Of a stretch of 64,000 bases of DNA, positions 40,528 through 49,159 are shown piece by piece; within the stretch, counting starts at the first letter, position 1, and each line of letters begins with the position of its first letter. This stretch comes from JASGIT01 sp047601665. Its GTDB lineage: Bacteria; Pseudomonadota; Gammaproteobacteria; Burkholderiales; Burkholderiaceae_C. Below the pieces are notes generated by a model. It was not told where the DNA came from, did not search any database, and worked only from the letters and a program-made list of their open reading frames with translations. The stretch spans positions 2,666,001 through 2,730,000 of the forward strand of contig JASGIT010000001.1 of NCBI GenBank assembly GCA_047601665.1, given 5' to 3'. The translations under genes and the position numbers were made by a program.

Positions 40528-41874
40528 TCACCGTGCGCCGGGCGGGGCTTGCAGCCCGCGCGCGGCCACGGCGGTCAGCGCGGAGAGGGCCGCGGCCAGC
40601 CCCAGGCTGGCCCGCATTCCCGCCATGAAGCTGGGCATCTGCACCAGCAGCGCGCCGGACACGGCCACCGCCAGCGCGCCGCCCACCTGCCGGTAGGTAT
40701 TGAAGACGCCGCTGGCCGTGCCCGCCAGTTCCGCCGGCACGCTGGACAGCAGCACCGCCGTCACCGGCGGCGCGATGAACGGCCCGGCCAGCCCCACCAG
40801 CACCATCAGCGCGGCGATCGAGCCCACCGGCGCCGAGGCCGGCAGCGCCGCCACGGCGGCCAGCCCCAGCGCCATGGCCGCGAGGCCGGTCACGATCAGC
40901 GTGCGAGCGCCGAAGCGCGCCGCTAGCCGCGCGCTGAAGGGCGTGAGCGCCAGCCCGGCCAGCATCATCGGCAGAAAGGCCGCCCCGGCGGCGGGCGCCG
41001 ACAGGCCGCGCTGCTGCTGCAGGTACAGGCTCACCACGAACGGCAGGCCGAAGTAGCCCGCCATGAACGTGAACCCCACCGCCATGGCGATCCGGGCATT
41101 GCGCGGCGCCAGCAGGCCCGCGGGCACCATGGGGTGCGCGCCGCGCCGCTGCGACCCGGCGAACACCGCCAGCGCCACGGCGGCCAGCGCGAAGGCGGCC
41201 CCCACCGGCGCGGCGCCCAGGCCCTGCGCGCCGGCCTCGATGGCGCCATAGATCAGCGCGCCCATGGCCACCACCGCCGCCGCCTGCCCCACGGCATCGA
41301 AGGGCGCGGGCCGGCGTGGCGACGGCGGCGTGCGCGCCAGGAAGGCCCAGGCCAGCAGTCCGGCGGGCAGGTTGATGAAGAAAATCCAGCGCCAGTCCAG
41401 CGCCGCCAGCCAGCCGCCGACCACCGGGCCGGACGTGGTCGCCACCGCGCCGCCCATGGCCCACAGCGCGACGGCGTGTGCGCGCTCGCCGGGGTCGGGG
41501 TAGGCCTGGCGGAGCAGCGCCATGGAGGCGGGCATCATCGCCGCCGCGCCCACGCCCTGTGCCAGCCGTGCCGCCACCAGCAGCGCCAGCGTGGGCGCCG
41601 CGCCGCAGGCCGCCGAGGCCGCGGCGAACACCGCCAGCCCCAGGCCGAAGGCGCGCCGCGCGCCGATGCGGTCCGACAGCGCGCCGGCGGACAGCAGCAG
41701 CGCGCCGAACATCAGCGTGTAGCCGTCCACCACCCATTGCAGCCCGCCCACTCCCGCGCCCAGGTCGCGGCCCAGCGTGGGCAGCGCCACGTTGACCACC
41801 ACCGCGTCCAGCGTGATGACGAAGAAGCCCAGCAGCGCTGCGGCGAGCGTGGCGCGGGAGGTGTTGGCATTCAT
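40528..41874 (-). CDS. MFS transporter, DHA2/EmrB-QacA type
   Basis: A 448-residue major facilitator. It begins LLGFFVITLDAVVVNVALPTLG, the usual start of the DHA2 drug-efflux group, with GALSDRIGARRAFGLGL (motif A) and GVGAAAMMPASMALLRQAYP. About 12-14 segments. It is likely an exporter; the position after cupin, CMD and SDR genes suggests it handles the same aromatic or quinone-like compound. It starts 11 bases after the SDR stop. Confidence 0.9.
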   Translation of the reverse strand: MNANTSRATLAAALLGFFVITLDAVVVNVALPTLGRDLGAGVGGLQWVVDGYTLMFGALLLSAGALSDRIGARRAFGLGLAVFAAASAACGAAPTLALLVAARLAQGVGAAAMMPASMALLRQAYPDPGERAHAVALWAMGGAVATTSGPVVGGWLAALDWRWIFFINLPAGLLAWAFLARTPPSPRRPAPFDAVGQAAAVVAMGALIYGAIEAGAQGLGAAPVGAAFALAAVALAVFAGSQRRGAHPMVPAGLLAPRNARIAMAVGFTFMAGYFGLPFVVSLYLQQQRGLSAPAAGAAFLPMMLAGLALTPFSARLAARFGARTLIVTGLAAMALGLAAVAALPASAPVGSIAALMVLVGLAGPFIAPPVTAVLLSSVPAELAGTASGVFNTYRQVGGALAVAVSGALLVQMPSFMAGMRASLGLAAALSALTAVAARGLQAPPGAR

Positions 41875-41885
41875 GCGTCAGGGCA

Positions 41886-42653
41886 TCAGTGCGCCGTGAA
41901 GCCGCCATCGACCGGAAGGCCGACGCCGACCACGAAGCTCGCACCGGGGCTGCACAGCCAAAGGACTGCCGCAGCGACCTCGTCAGCGCTGCCCAGGCGG
42001 CCGATGGATTGCTCTTTCAGAATGGCCGCCATCGCATCCGCCTGGCCCGTGAGCATGTCCTGCACCATGGGGGTGTCGATGGTTCCTGGGCAGATTGCGT
42101 TGATGCGAATGCCGCGCGGCGCATATTCGACGCCCGCGCTCTTGGTCATGCCCAGCACGGCGTGCTTCGTGCCGTGGTAGGCGGCGCGCCCCGGCAGGCC
42201 GACCAGGCCGCCCAGCGATGAGTTGTTGACGATCGCACCCGAGCCCTGGGCGCGCATCACGCGCAGCTCATGTTTCATGCAGGCCCACACGCCGAATTGG
42301 TTCACCGCGACGACGCGCTGGAAATGCTCGATCGGCTCTTCCGCCGCGTCGCTCGGGGGCACCTGGATGCCGGCATTGTTGAACGCCATGTCGAGCCGGC
42401 CATATTCGGCCATCGTGCGGTCAATGGCTGCGGCGACCTGGGCCTCGTCGGTGACATCGCACGCCACCCCGATGGCGACGCCGCCTTCATTGGCGATCTT
42501 CCGCGCTTCCTCCGCCGCCAGCTTTCCATCGAGATCGGCCAACACCACGGACGCGCCGCTGAGCGCGAAGGCACGCGCGGCAGCCAGACCCATCCCCATC
42601 GCGGCACCCGTGACGAAGGCCACCTGCCCGTTGAAGTTGTAAATGGGATTCAT
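41886..42653 (-). CDS. Short-chain dehydrogenase/reductase
   Basis: A 255-residue classical SDR. The cofactor site is VTGAAMGMGLAAARAFA, followed by NNAGI, the catalytic Ser in NNSSLGG and Y-x3-K in YHGTKHAV. D in VVLADLDG suggests NAD(H) preference. The ATG at 42653 overlaps the CMD gene's stop as ATGA, so they are co-translated. Confidence 0.93.
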   Translation of the reverse strand: MNPIYNFNGQVAFVTGAAMGMGLAAARAFALSGASVVLADLDGKLAAEEARKIANEGGVAIGVACDVTDEAQVAAAIDRTMAEYGRLDMAFNNAGIQVPPSDAAEEPIEHFQRVVAVNQFGVWACMKHELRVMRAQGSGAIVNNSSLGGLVGLPGRAAYHGTKHAVLGMTKSAGVEYAPRGIRINAICPGTIDTPMVQDMLTGQADAMAAILKEQSIGRLGSADEVAAAVLWLCSPGASFVVGVGLPVDGGFTAH

Positions 42654-43465
42654 GATTGACCCTCCCTGGGGCTGTCAGGCGTTATGGAGGGCTTTGGCGC
42701 AAGGCTTTCGAGCTGCCTGGTGAGCACTTCGCCTGCACGCCGCGCGGCATCCGCGTTCACGCGGTCGGCCAATACTTGAACGAGTTGCCCCAACTGGCCC
42801 GCCGTGAGGCCCACGTTCATGCCGATGCGCACATGCGCCTGCAACTGCGGCTCGGCGCCGGGCAGGGCGGACAACATGCCCACGGTGGCCAGTTCGCGGC
42901 TTTGCCAGTCGAGGTTGTCGCGCTCGAAGATGTCGCCGAACAGGTGGGTGCGCAGGTACTCGTTGGCCGTGGGCGCGAAGTCGAACAGCGGCCCGGCCAC
43001 CGGCCCGCCCGACAGCTTCGTCTGGTTCGCCGTGCCGGCGGCCAGCAGCGCGTCGCCCTGCGGGATGGGGCGGCTGGGCGCGCTGCCGGGCGCGTCGTGG
43101 ATGCCGCGCTGCCTGCGCGCCTCCAGCACCTGCATCAGCGCGCCCAGCGCGTTGAGGCTGCGCGGAAAGCCGGCGTAGGCGTACAGCTGTATCAGGATTT
43201 CCTTGGCGTCGCTGACCGTCAGGCCCGCGTCCAGCCCTTGGCCCAGCGCGGTGTTCAGCCGGGCGATGTCGCCCGCGGCGGCGAAGGCCGCGATCGGCAC
43301 GATGGCCTGCTGGCGGGCGGTGAGGGTGTCGGGGGCGTGGGTCATGGGCGGGAGTTCCTGGATTTCCTGTGAATGGGGTGCGGCGTGGCCCAGCACGGCG
43401 GCCAGGCCCAGCGCCACGGCGTGGCGGCGCGGCAGGTGCGGTTCAGCGGGCGTTGTATTGCGCAT
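42650..43465 (-). CDS. Double-domain carboxymuconolactone decarboxylase family protein
   Basis: A 271-residue protein with two CMD-type domains: KEILIQLYAYAGFPRSLNAL (about 85-115) and LATVGMLSALPGAEPQLQAHVRIGMNVGLT (about 195-225). Neither has the C-x2-C of the AhpD peroxidase group, so a peroxidase role is unlikely. A basic N-terminus (LPRRHAVALGLAAVLGHAAP) hints at export. The ATG at 43465 overlaps the cupin gene by 23 bases; the alternative ATG at 43345 (MTHAPDTL) gives 231 residues without that leader. Confidence 0.85.
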   Translation of the reverse strand: MRNTTPAEPHLPRRHAVALGLAAVLGHAAPHSQEIQELPPMTHAPDTLTARQQAIVPIAAFAAAGDIARLNTALGQGLDAGLTVSDAKEILIQLYAYAGFPRSLNALGALMQVLEARRQRGIHDAPGSAPSRPIPQGDALLAAGTANQTKLSGGPVAGPLFDFAPTANEYLRTHLFGDIFERDNLDWQSRELATVGMLSALPGAEPQLQAHVRIGMNVGLTAGQLGQLVQVLADRVNADAARRAGEVLTRQLESLAPKPSITPDSPREGQS

Positions 43466-43934
43466 CGCTCACTTTCTCCAGCCATTCCACGTTCTTGCCG
43501 TCCGCCGTGGTGCCGGTGATGGCCAGGTGCGTCATGGCGGTGCCGGGCGCGGCGCCGTGCCAGTGCTTGACGCCGGGCGGGCACCAGACCACGTCGCCGG
43601 GCCGGATTTCCTGGATGGGCTGGCCCCATTCCTGTGTCAGGCCCACGCCCGCGGTCACCACCAGGTACTGGCCCTTGGGGTGCGTGTGCCAGGCCGAGCG
43701 CGCGCTGGGCTCGAAGGTGACGTAGGCGCCCGACGTATTGATGTCGTCGTTGGCCGGGAACAGCGGGTCCACGCGCACCAGCCGCGTGAAAAAGCCCGCC
43801 GGCCCGGCCATGGACGCCTGCGCGCCCGCGCGGGTGATGGTGGCGTGGCGGGTGGTGTCGGGCGCGGCGTCTTCGGCGGCAGCGCCGCCCGCCATGGCGG
43901 CGCAGGCCAGCACGCCGGAAAGGGTTTTCTTCAT
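43443..43934 (-). CDS. Exported cupin-domain protein
   Basis: A 163-residue cupin with a Sec signal peptide (MKKTLSGVLACAAMAGGAAA). The metal-binding cupin motifs are AWHTHPKGQYLVVTAGVG and GDVVWCPPGVKHWHGA. Likely in the periplasm. A strong AGGAGG site stands before ATG 43934. It is the first gene of the cupin-CMD-SDR-MFS operon, divergent from a LysR regulator across 108 bases. Confidence 0.9.
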   Translation of the reverse strand: MKKTLSGVLACAAMAGGAAAEDAAPDTTRHATITRAGAQASMAGPAGFFTRLVRVDPLFPANDDINTSGAYVTFEPSARSAWHTHPKGQYLVVTAGVGLTQEWGQPIQEIRPGDVVWCPPGVKHWHGAAPGTAMTHLAITGTTADGKNVEWLEKVSDAQYNAR

Positions 43935-44042
43935 TGCGAATCCTCCTGAAAAGGTCTGCACGACTGTAGAAAAACCCGCATTGGCTGAGAAGACTGCAAA
44001 ATCGGCATGTACTTGTGCAATGCATTCACCAATTTGGCCGCC

Positions 44043-44933
44043 ATGGAGAACCTCAACGACCTGCAAGCCTTCGTGACCGTGGCGCGCGAGCGCAGCTTCA
44101 CCCGCGCCGCCGCGCAGCTGGGCCTGTCGCGCTCGGCGCTGAGCCATGCCATGCTGGCCTTGGAGGCGCGGCTGGGCGTGCGGCTGCTCACGCGCACGAC
44201 GCGCAGCGTGTCCACCACCGAGGCCGGCGCGCGGCTGCTGGACGCGGTGGCCCCCCGGCTCGACGAGATCGCGCTGGAACTGGGCTCGCTCAGCGCCCTG
44301 CGCGACAAGCCCGCCGGCACCGTGCGCATCACCGCGCACGACCACGCCATCACCACCGTGCTCTGGCCACGCCTGCGGCCCCTGCTGCGCGAATACCCGG
44401 AGGTGCAGGTGGAGTTCAGCGTGGACTACGGCTTCACCGACATCGCCGCGCAGCGCTTCGACGCGGGCGTGCGCGGCGGCGACCGGGTGGACAAGGACAT
44501 GATCGCCGTGCGCATCGCGCCGGATCTGCGCATGGCCGTCGCCGCCTCGCCCGAATACCTGCAAGGCAGGCCGCTGCCCGCCACGCCCCACGACCTGACC
44601 GGCCACCGCTGCATCAACCTGCGGCTGCCCACGCACGGCGGCCTGTACGCCTGGGAGTTCGAGAAGGACGGCCAGGCGGTCAACGTGCGCGTGGGCGGGC
44701 AGGCCACGTTCAACAACACCTTCCTGATGATCCAGGCGGCCCTGGACGGCCTGGGCTTTGCCTACGTGCCGCAGGACTTGATCCAGCCGCATGTCGACCA
44801 AGGGCGCCTGGTGGCGGTGCTGGAAGACTGGCTGCCCCCGGTGCCGGGCTACCACCTGTACTACGCGAACCGCAGGCAGATCGCGCCGGCGCTGGCGCTG
44901 GTGATCGAGGCGCTGCGGTGGTGTGAAGATTGA
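44043..44933 (+). CDS. LysR-family regulator
   Basis: A 296-residue LysR-type regulator: HTH in the first 60 residues (LNDLQAFVTVARERSFTRAA, SRSALSHAMLALEARLGVRL), then a substrate-binding domain (GTVRITAHDHAITTVLWPRL onward). By its divergent position it most likely controls the cupin-CMD-SDR-MFS operon, with the effector being a substrate of that pathway. The ATG at 44043 matches where LysR proteins begin; an upstream in-frame Met adds an unrelated leader. Confidence 0.92.
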   Translation: MENLNDLQAFVTVARERSFTRAAAQLGLSRSALSHAMLALEARLGVRLLTRTTRSVSTTEAGARLLDAVAPRLDEIALELGSLSALRDKPAGTVRITAHDHAITTVLWPRLRPLLREYPEVQVEFSVDYGFTDIAAQRFDAGVRGGDRVDKDMIAVRIAPDLRMAVAASPEYLQGRPLPATPHDLTGHRCINLRLPTHGGLYAWEFEKDGQAVNVRVGGQATFNNTFLMIQAALDGLGFAYVPQDLIQPHVDQGRLVAVLEDWLPPVPGYHLYYANRRQIAPALALVIEALRWCED

Positions 44934-44934
44934 G

Positions 44935-44981
44935 AAAAACAGGCTCCAGCGCTTATGTGGTAAGCGCTGGCAGCTATCAAG
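44935..44981 (+). repeat. Dispersed repeat copy between lysR-type and response-regulator genes
   Basis: CCAGCGCTTA (44947-44956), loop TGTGG, TAAGCGCTGG (44962-44971), then CAGCTATCAAGTTGCTAG. The 10-bp stem is perfect. It fills the gap between two convergent genes and could stop transcription from both sides. Confidence 0.8.
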
Positions 44982-44984
44982 TTG

Positions 44985-45713
44985 CTAGCGGGCGATTGCT
45001 TCGCGCACCGCCGCCACCTGCCGCCGCGACACGGCCAGCGGCTCGGTCAGGCCGTGCAGGCGCACGGCCCAGCCTTCGCCTTCCTCGGCGTCGTAGTGCT
45101 TTTCGAGCGCGCGCAGCGCGCGGCGGGCCACCAGGGCGTTGCGGTGGATGCGCAGGAACAGGGCGGCGTGGCGGGCCTCCAGTTCGCTCAGCGAACCGTC
45201 CATCACATAGCTGCGCAGGGCCGTGCGCACGGTGACGTACTTCTGCTCGGCCTTGAGGTACAGCACCTCGGCCACCGGCACGCGCTCGGTGCGGCCGCTG
45301 GCCTGGATGAGCAGCGTGTCGCCCTCGGGCAGGCCGGGGGCGGCGGGCGGGTGGTGCGCATGGCGCTGGGCCTTGGCCAGCGCCTGCTGCAGGCGGGCCA
45401 GGCGCACGGGCTTGGTGAGGTAGTCGGCGGCGTCCAGTTCGAACGCGCTCAGCGCATGTTCGGCGTGCGCCGTCACGAAGACCACGGCGGGCGGCTGGGG
45501 CAGGGCGCGCAGCGCGTGGGCCAGGGCCAGGCCGTCCTGGCCGGGCATGTGGATGTCGAGCAGCGCCACGTCGATGGGCTGGGCGCGCAGCAGCGCCAGC
45601 GCCTCGCCCGCATGGGCGGCCTCGTGTACGCAGTGGCCTTCGCCGCAGTCGGCCAGCAGGGTGCGCAGGCGGGCGCGGGCCAGGGGCTCGTCGTCAACGA
45701 TAAGAAGGTTCAT
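44985..45713 (-). CDS. LytTR response regulator (AlgR-like)
   Basis: A 242-residue regulator with a receiver domain (phospho-acceptor D53 in LLDIHMPGQDG; DDEP at the acidic pocket; K in YLTKPV) and a C-terminal LytTR DNA-binding domain (about 135-242, VAEVLYLKAEQKYVTVRT, IHRNALVARRAL). It pairs with the AlgZ-like kinase, whose stop overlaps its ATG as ATGA. In pseudomonads algZ-algR also lies beside argH, divergent, as here. Confidence 0.92.
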   Translation of the reverse strand: MNLLIVDDEPLARARLRTLLADCGEGHCVHEAAHAGEALALLRAQPIDVALLDIHMPGQDGLALAHALRALPQPPAVVFVTAHAEHALSAFELDAADYLTKPVRLARLQQALAKAQRHAHHPPAAPGLPEGDTLLIQASGRTERVPVAEVLYLKAEQKYVTVRTALRSYVMDGSLSELEARHAALFLRIHRNALVARRALRALEKHYDAEEGEGWAVRLHGLTEPLAVSRRQVAAVREAIAR

Positions 45714-46729
45714 AACGGTAGGGCGATGCGCACTTGGTACAGGCCGTCCTTCATGCCCGCGCTGAATTCGGCCTGCACGTCGTGCAGCAGCGCGAGGCGG
45801 GCGCGCACATTGTCCAGCGCCATGCCGTGGCCGCGCGCGGAGCCCTCGGCCACGGTGTTGGCGATGCGCACGATGGCGCGCGCGCCGCGCCGCTCGGTGG
45901 CGATGCGCAGTTTGGCCTTCCCAGGATTCGGCTCCACGCCGTGCTTGACGGCGTTTTCCACCAGCGGCTGCAGCAGCAGCGGCGGCACGCGCGCCGCGCC
46001 CGCGGCGGGGTCGATCGCCCATTGCACCTGCAGCCGCTCGCCAAAGCGCACCTGCTCGATGGCGAGGTAGCGCTCGGCCAGCGTGATTTCCTCGGCCAGC
46101 GTGGTGGCTTCGCCCTGCTCCACGAGGGCGTGGCGGAACAGGTCGGCCAGGTCTTCGAGCAGCGCCTCGGCCTTGGCGGGCTCGGCGCGCACCAGGGCGA
46201 TGGCGCTGTTGAGCGTGTTGAACAGGAAGTGCGGGCGGATGCGCGACTGCAATTCCGCCAGCCGCGCCGTGGTGGCCGCTGGCGTGCGCCCGCGCGCGCG
46301 CAGCACCAGCCCCGCCACCAGCAGCGCCGACAGCAGCGCGCCCGTGGCCGCGCAGGCCAGCCAGGGCGGCGCGGCGGCGGCCACGCCCACCAGCGCCAGC
46401 ATGGCGCAGGCGTACAGCCCCGCCAGCGCGCCCAGCGCCACGCCCGCCGCGTACTGCAGCCGGGGCGACAGGCGCGCCAGCACCGTCTTGAGCGAGCAGG
46501 CCGCGATCAGCCACACCAGCGTGGCCGGCAGCGCGCCGCCCGTGGCCAGCGACAGGGCCGCGAGCCAGCCCGGCAGCGCATCGGCCCCGTACAGCGCGCC
46601 CACGGCCAGCACCAGCTCCACGAACAGCACGGCGCGCAGCACCACGCCAACGTGGCAGGCGTCGAACACCAGCGCCCGCGCGGGCGCGGGCGGCATGGGT
46701 GGGGTCGATAAAATTTGCGCTTTCTGCAT
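45710..46729 (-). CDS. Sensor histidine kinase, AlgZ/LytS-like
   Basis: A 339-residue kinase of the His_kinase domain (LytS/AlgZ) type. About four hydrophobic segments (residues 28-145) form the sensor; the phospho-acceptor is H167 in QSRIRPHFLFNTLNS; the ATP site has PPLLLQPLVENAVKHG and GHGMALDNVRARL. It signals to the adjacent LytTR regulator. It is divergent from argH, with 29 bases between the starts. Confidence 0.92.
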   Translation of the reverse strand: MQKAQILSTPPMPPAPARALVFDACHVGVVLRAVLFVELVLAVGALYGADALPGWLAALSLATGGALPATLVWLIAACSLKTVLARLSPRLQYAAGVALGALAGLYACAMLALVGVAAAAPPWLACAATGALLSALLVAGLVLRARGRTPAATTARLAELQSRIRPHFLFNTLNSAIALVRAEPAKAEALLEDLADLFRHALVEQGEATTLAEEITLAERYLAIEQVRFGERLQVQWAIDPAAGAARVPPLLLQPLVENAVKHGVEPNPGKAKLRIATERRGARAIVRIANTVAEGSARGHGMALDNVRARLALLHDVQAEFSAGMKDGLYQVRIALPL

Positions 46730-46758
46730 AGCAAAACTTCTTGGATTATTCCCCTCCC

Positions 46759-48192
46759 ATGTCCTCCAACCAACTCGCCACCAAGGCCCAGGCCTGGTCC
46801 GCCCTGTTTTCCGAACCCATGAGCGACTTGGTCAAGCGCTACACGTCGAGCGTGTTCTTCGACAAGCGCCTGTGGCAGGCCGACATCGCGGGCAGCCTGG
46901 CGCACGCCGGGATGCTGGCCGCGCAGGGCATCATCAGCGCGCAGGACCATGCCGACATCGAGCGCGGCATGGCGCAGATCACGCAGGAGATCGAATCCGG
47001 TGCCTTCGAATGGAAGCTCGACCTGGAGGACGTGCACCTCAACATCGAGGCGCGCCTGACCCAGCTGGTGGGCGACGCGGGCAAGCGCCTGCACACGGGC
47101 CGCAGCCGCAACGACCAGGTGGCCACCGACGTGCGCCTGTGGCTGCGCGGCGAGATCGACCTGATCGGCGACCTGCTCAGGGAACTGCAGGGCGCGCTGC
47201 TCGACGTGGCCGAGCGCAACGTGGAGGTCATCCTGCCCGGCTTCACCCACCTGCAGGTGGCCCAGCCCGTGAGCTTCGCGCACCACATGCTGGCCTACGT
47301 GGAAATGTTCAGCCGCGACGCCGAGCGCATGGCCGACGTGCGCCGTCGAACCAACGTGCTGCCGCTGGGCAGCGCCGCCCTGGCCGGCACCACCTACCCG
47401 CTGGACCGCGAGCGCGTGGCCAGGACCCTGGGCATGGACGGCGTGTGCCAGAACAGCCTGGACGCGGTGAGCGACCGCGACTTCGCCATCGAATTCACGG
47501 CAGCCGCCAGCCTGTGCATGGTGCACGTGAGCCGCCTGAGCGAGGAACTCATCATCTGGATGAGCCAGAACTTCGGCTTCATCAAGATCGCCGACCGTTT
47601 CACGACCGGCAGTTCGATCATGCCGCAGAAGAAGAACCCCGACGTGCCCGAGTTGGCGCGCGGCAAGACGGGCCGCGTGGTCGGCCACCTGATGGGCCTC
47701 ATCACCCTGATGAAGGGCCAGCCCCTGGCCTACAACAAGGACAACCAGGAAGACAAGGAGCCGCTGTTCGACACCGTGGATACGCTCAAGGACACGCTGC
47801 GCATCTTTGCCGAAATGGTGGGCGGCCAGGCCAGCGCGGCGGGCGTGAAAGAGGGCGGCATCACCGTCAACGAAGAGGCGATGGAGCAGGCCGCGCTCAA
47901 GGGCTACGCCACCGCGACCGACCTGGCCGACTACCTCGTCAAGAAGGGCCTGCCCTTCCGCGACGCGCACGAGACCGTGGCCCACGCGGTGAAGGCCGCC
48001 ACCTCGCACGCCTGCGACCTGTCCGAACTGCCGCTGGCCGTGCTGCAGGGCTTCCACCCCAGCATTGAAAAAGACGTGTACGACGCCCTGAGCCTGCGCG
48101 GCTCGCTGAACGCGCGCAACACGCTGGGCGGCACCGCTCCCGCGCAGGTGCGCGCGCAGCTGGCGCGGCACCGCGCGCGCCTGGCGGCTTGA
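46759..48192 (+). CDS. argH: Argininosuccinate lyase
   Basis: A 477-residue argininosuccinate lyase, the last step of arginine synthesis (argininosuccinate to arginine and fumarate). The superfamily signature is GSSIMPQKKNPDVPEL, with HTGRSRNDQVATDVRLWLR and LPGFTHLQVAQPVSFAHH. Length is normal. The ATG at 46759 was preferred to a TTG at 46741. It lies divergent from the AlgZ-like kinase. Confidence 0.97.
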   Translation: MSSNQLATKAQAWSALFSEPMSDLVKRYTSSVFFDKRLWQADIAGSLAHAGMLAAQGIISAQDHADIERGMAQITQEIESGAFEWKLDLEDVHLNIEARLTQLVGDAGKRLHTGRSRNDQVATDVRLWLRGEIDLIGDLLRELQGALLDVAERNVEVILPGFTHLQVAQPVSFAHHMLAYVEMFSRDAERMADVRRRTNVLPLGSAALAGTTYPLDRERVARTLGMDGVCQNSLDAVSDRDFAIEFTAAASLCMVHVSRLSEELIIWMSQNFGFIKIADRFTTGSSIMPQKKNPDVPELARGKTGRVVGHLMGLITLMKGQPLAYNKDNQEDKEPLFDTVDTLKDTLRIFAEMVGGQASAAGVKEGGITVNEEAMEQAALKGYATATDLADYLVKKGLPFRDAHETVAHAVKAATSHACDLSELPLAVLQGFHPSIEKDVYDALSLRGSLNARNTLGGTAPAQVRAQLARHRARLAA

Positions 48193-48199
48193 GAGGGCC

Positions 48200-49159
48200 A
48201 TGACCCTCACCCGCCGCAGCCTTTGCCTTTCGGCCGCAGCAGCTGCCGCGCTGCCCGCATGGGCCGAGTCCAAGCCCGTCCGCATCCTGGTGGGCTTTCC
48301 GCCCGGCGGCGGCACGGATGCCGTGGCGCGCCTGATCGCGGAAAAGCTCAAGGACCAGCTCGGCGTGCCCGTGGTGGTGGAAAACCGCCCCGGCGCGGGC
48401 GGGCAGATCGCGGCGCAGGTGCTCAAGGCGTCGCCGCCCGACGGCGCCACGCTGTTCCTCACGCACGACCACACCATCTCCATCCTGCCCTTGGTGGTGA
48501 AACACCCCGGCTTCGCGCCCGACCAGGACTTCGTGCCCGTGGCGGGCATCGCCAGCTTCGTCAACGCCTTCGCGCTCGCGGGCGGCACGCACCTGCGCAG
48601 CTTCACCGGCTACGTGGACTGGATTCGCACCCAGGGCGGCCAGGGCGCGGTGGGCATCCCCGCGCCCGCGTCCACGCCCGAATTCCTCGTCCGGCTGCTG
48701 GGCCAGCGCTACCGCATGGACCTGGTGGCCGCGCCGTACCGGGGCGCCGCGCCGCTCATGGCGGACATGATGGGCAACCAGATTCCGGCGGGCATCGGCT
48801 CGGTGCAGGACTTCATCGAGAACCACCGCGCCGGCAAGATCCGCGTGGTGGCCGTGCTGGGCGGCAAGCGCCAGGCCGCGCTGCCCGACGTGCCCACCTT
48901 CACCGAACTGGGCCTCAAGGGCTTCGAGGACATGCCCTACTACGGCTTCTACGCGCCCCGCGGCACGCCGCAAAAAGCCATCGGCACGCTGACCGCCGCC
49001 CTGGCCAAGGCGGTGGCCGAGCCCCATGTGTACGCGCAACTCACCGCCATGGGCCTGTCCGTGGGCTACATGACGCCCGAACAGCTGCACGCGCGCGAGC
49101 AGGCCTACACGCAGGTGTGGCGCAAGATCATCCAATCCAGCGGATTCGTTCCCCAATGA
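48200..49159 (+). CDS. Bug-family tripartite tricarboxylate transporter binding protein
   Basis: A 319-residue periplasmic binding protein with signal peptide TLTRRSLCLSAAAAAALPAWA. The Bug hallmark VRILVGFPPGGGTDAVARL is followed by VVVENRPGAGGQIAAQ and DVPTFTELGLKGF. Bug proteins are very numerous in Burkholderiales and bind carboxylates or amides. No TctA/TctB membrane genes are nearby, so it is an orphan receptor. Its stop overlaps the alpha-2-macroglobulin start as ATGA. Confidence 0.92.
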   Translation: MTLTRRSLCLSAAAAAALPAWAESKPVRILVGFPPGGGTDAVARLIAEKLKDQLGVPVVVENRPGAGGQIAAQVLKASPPDGATLFLTHDHTISILPLVVKHPGFAPDQDFVPVAGIASFVNAFALAGGTHLRSFTGYVDWIRTQGGQGAVGIPAPASTPEFLVRLLGQRYRMDLVAAPYRGAAPLMADMMGNQIPAGIGSVQDFIENHRAGKIRVVAVLGGKRQAALPDVPTFTELGLKGFEDMPYYGFYAPRGTPQKAIGTLTAALAKAVAEPHVYAQLTAMGLSVGYMTPEQLHAREQAYTQVWRKIIQSSGFVPQ

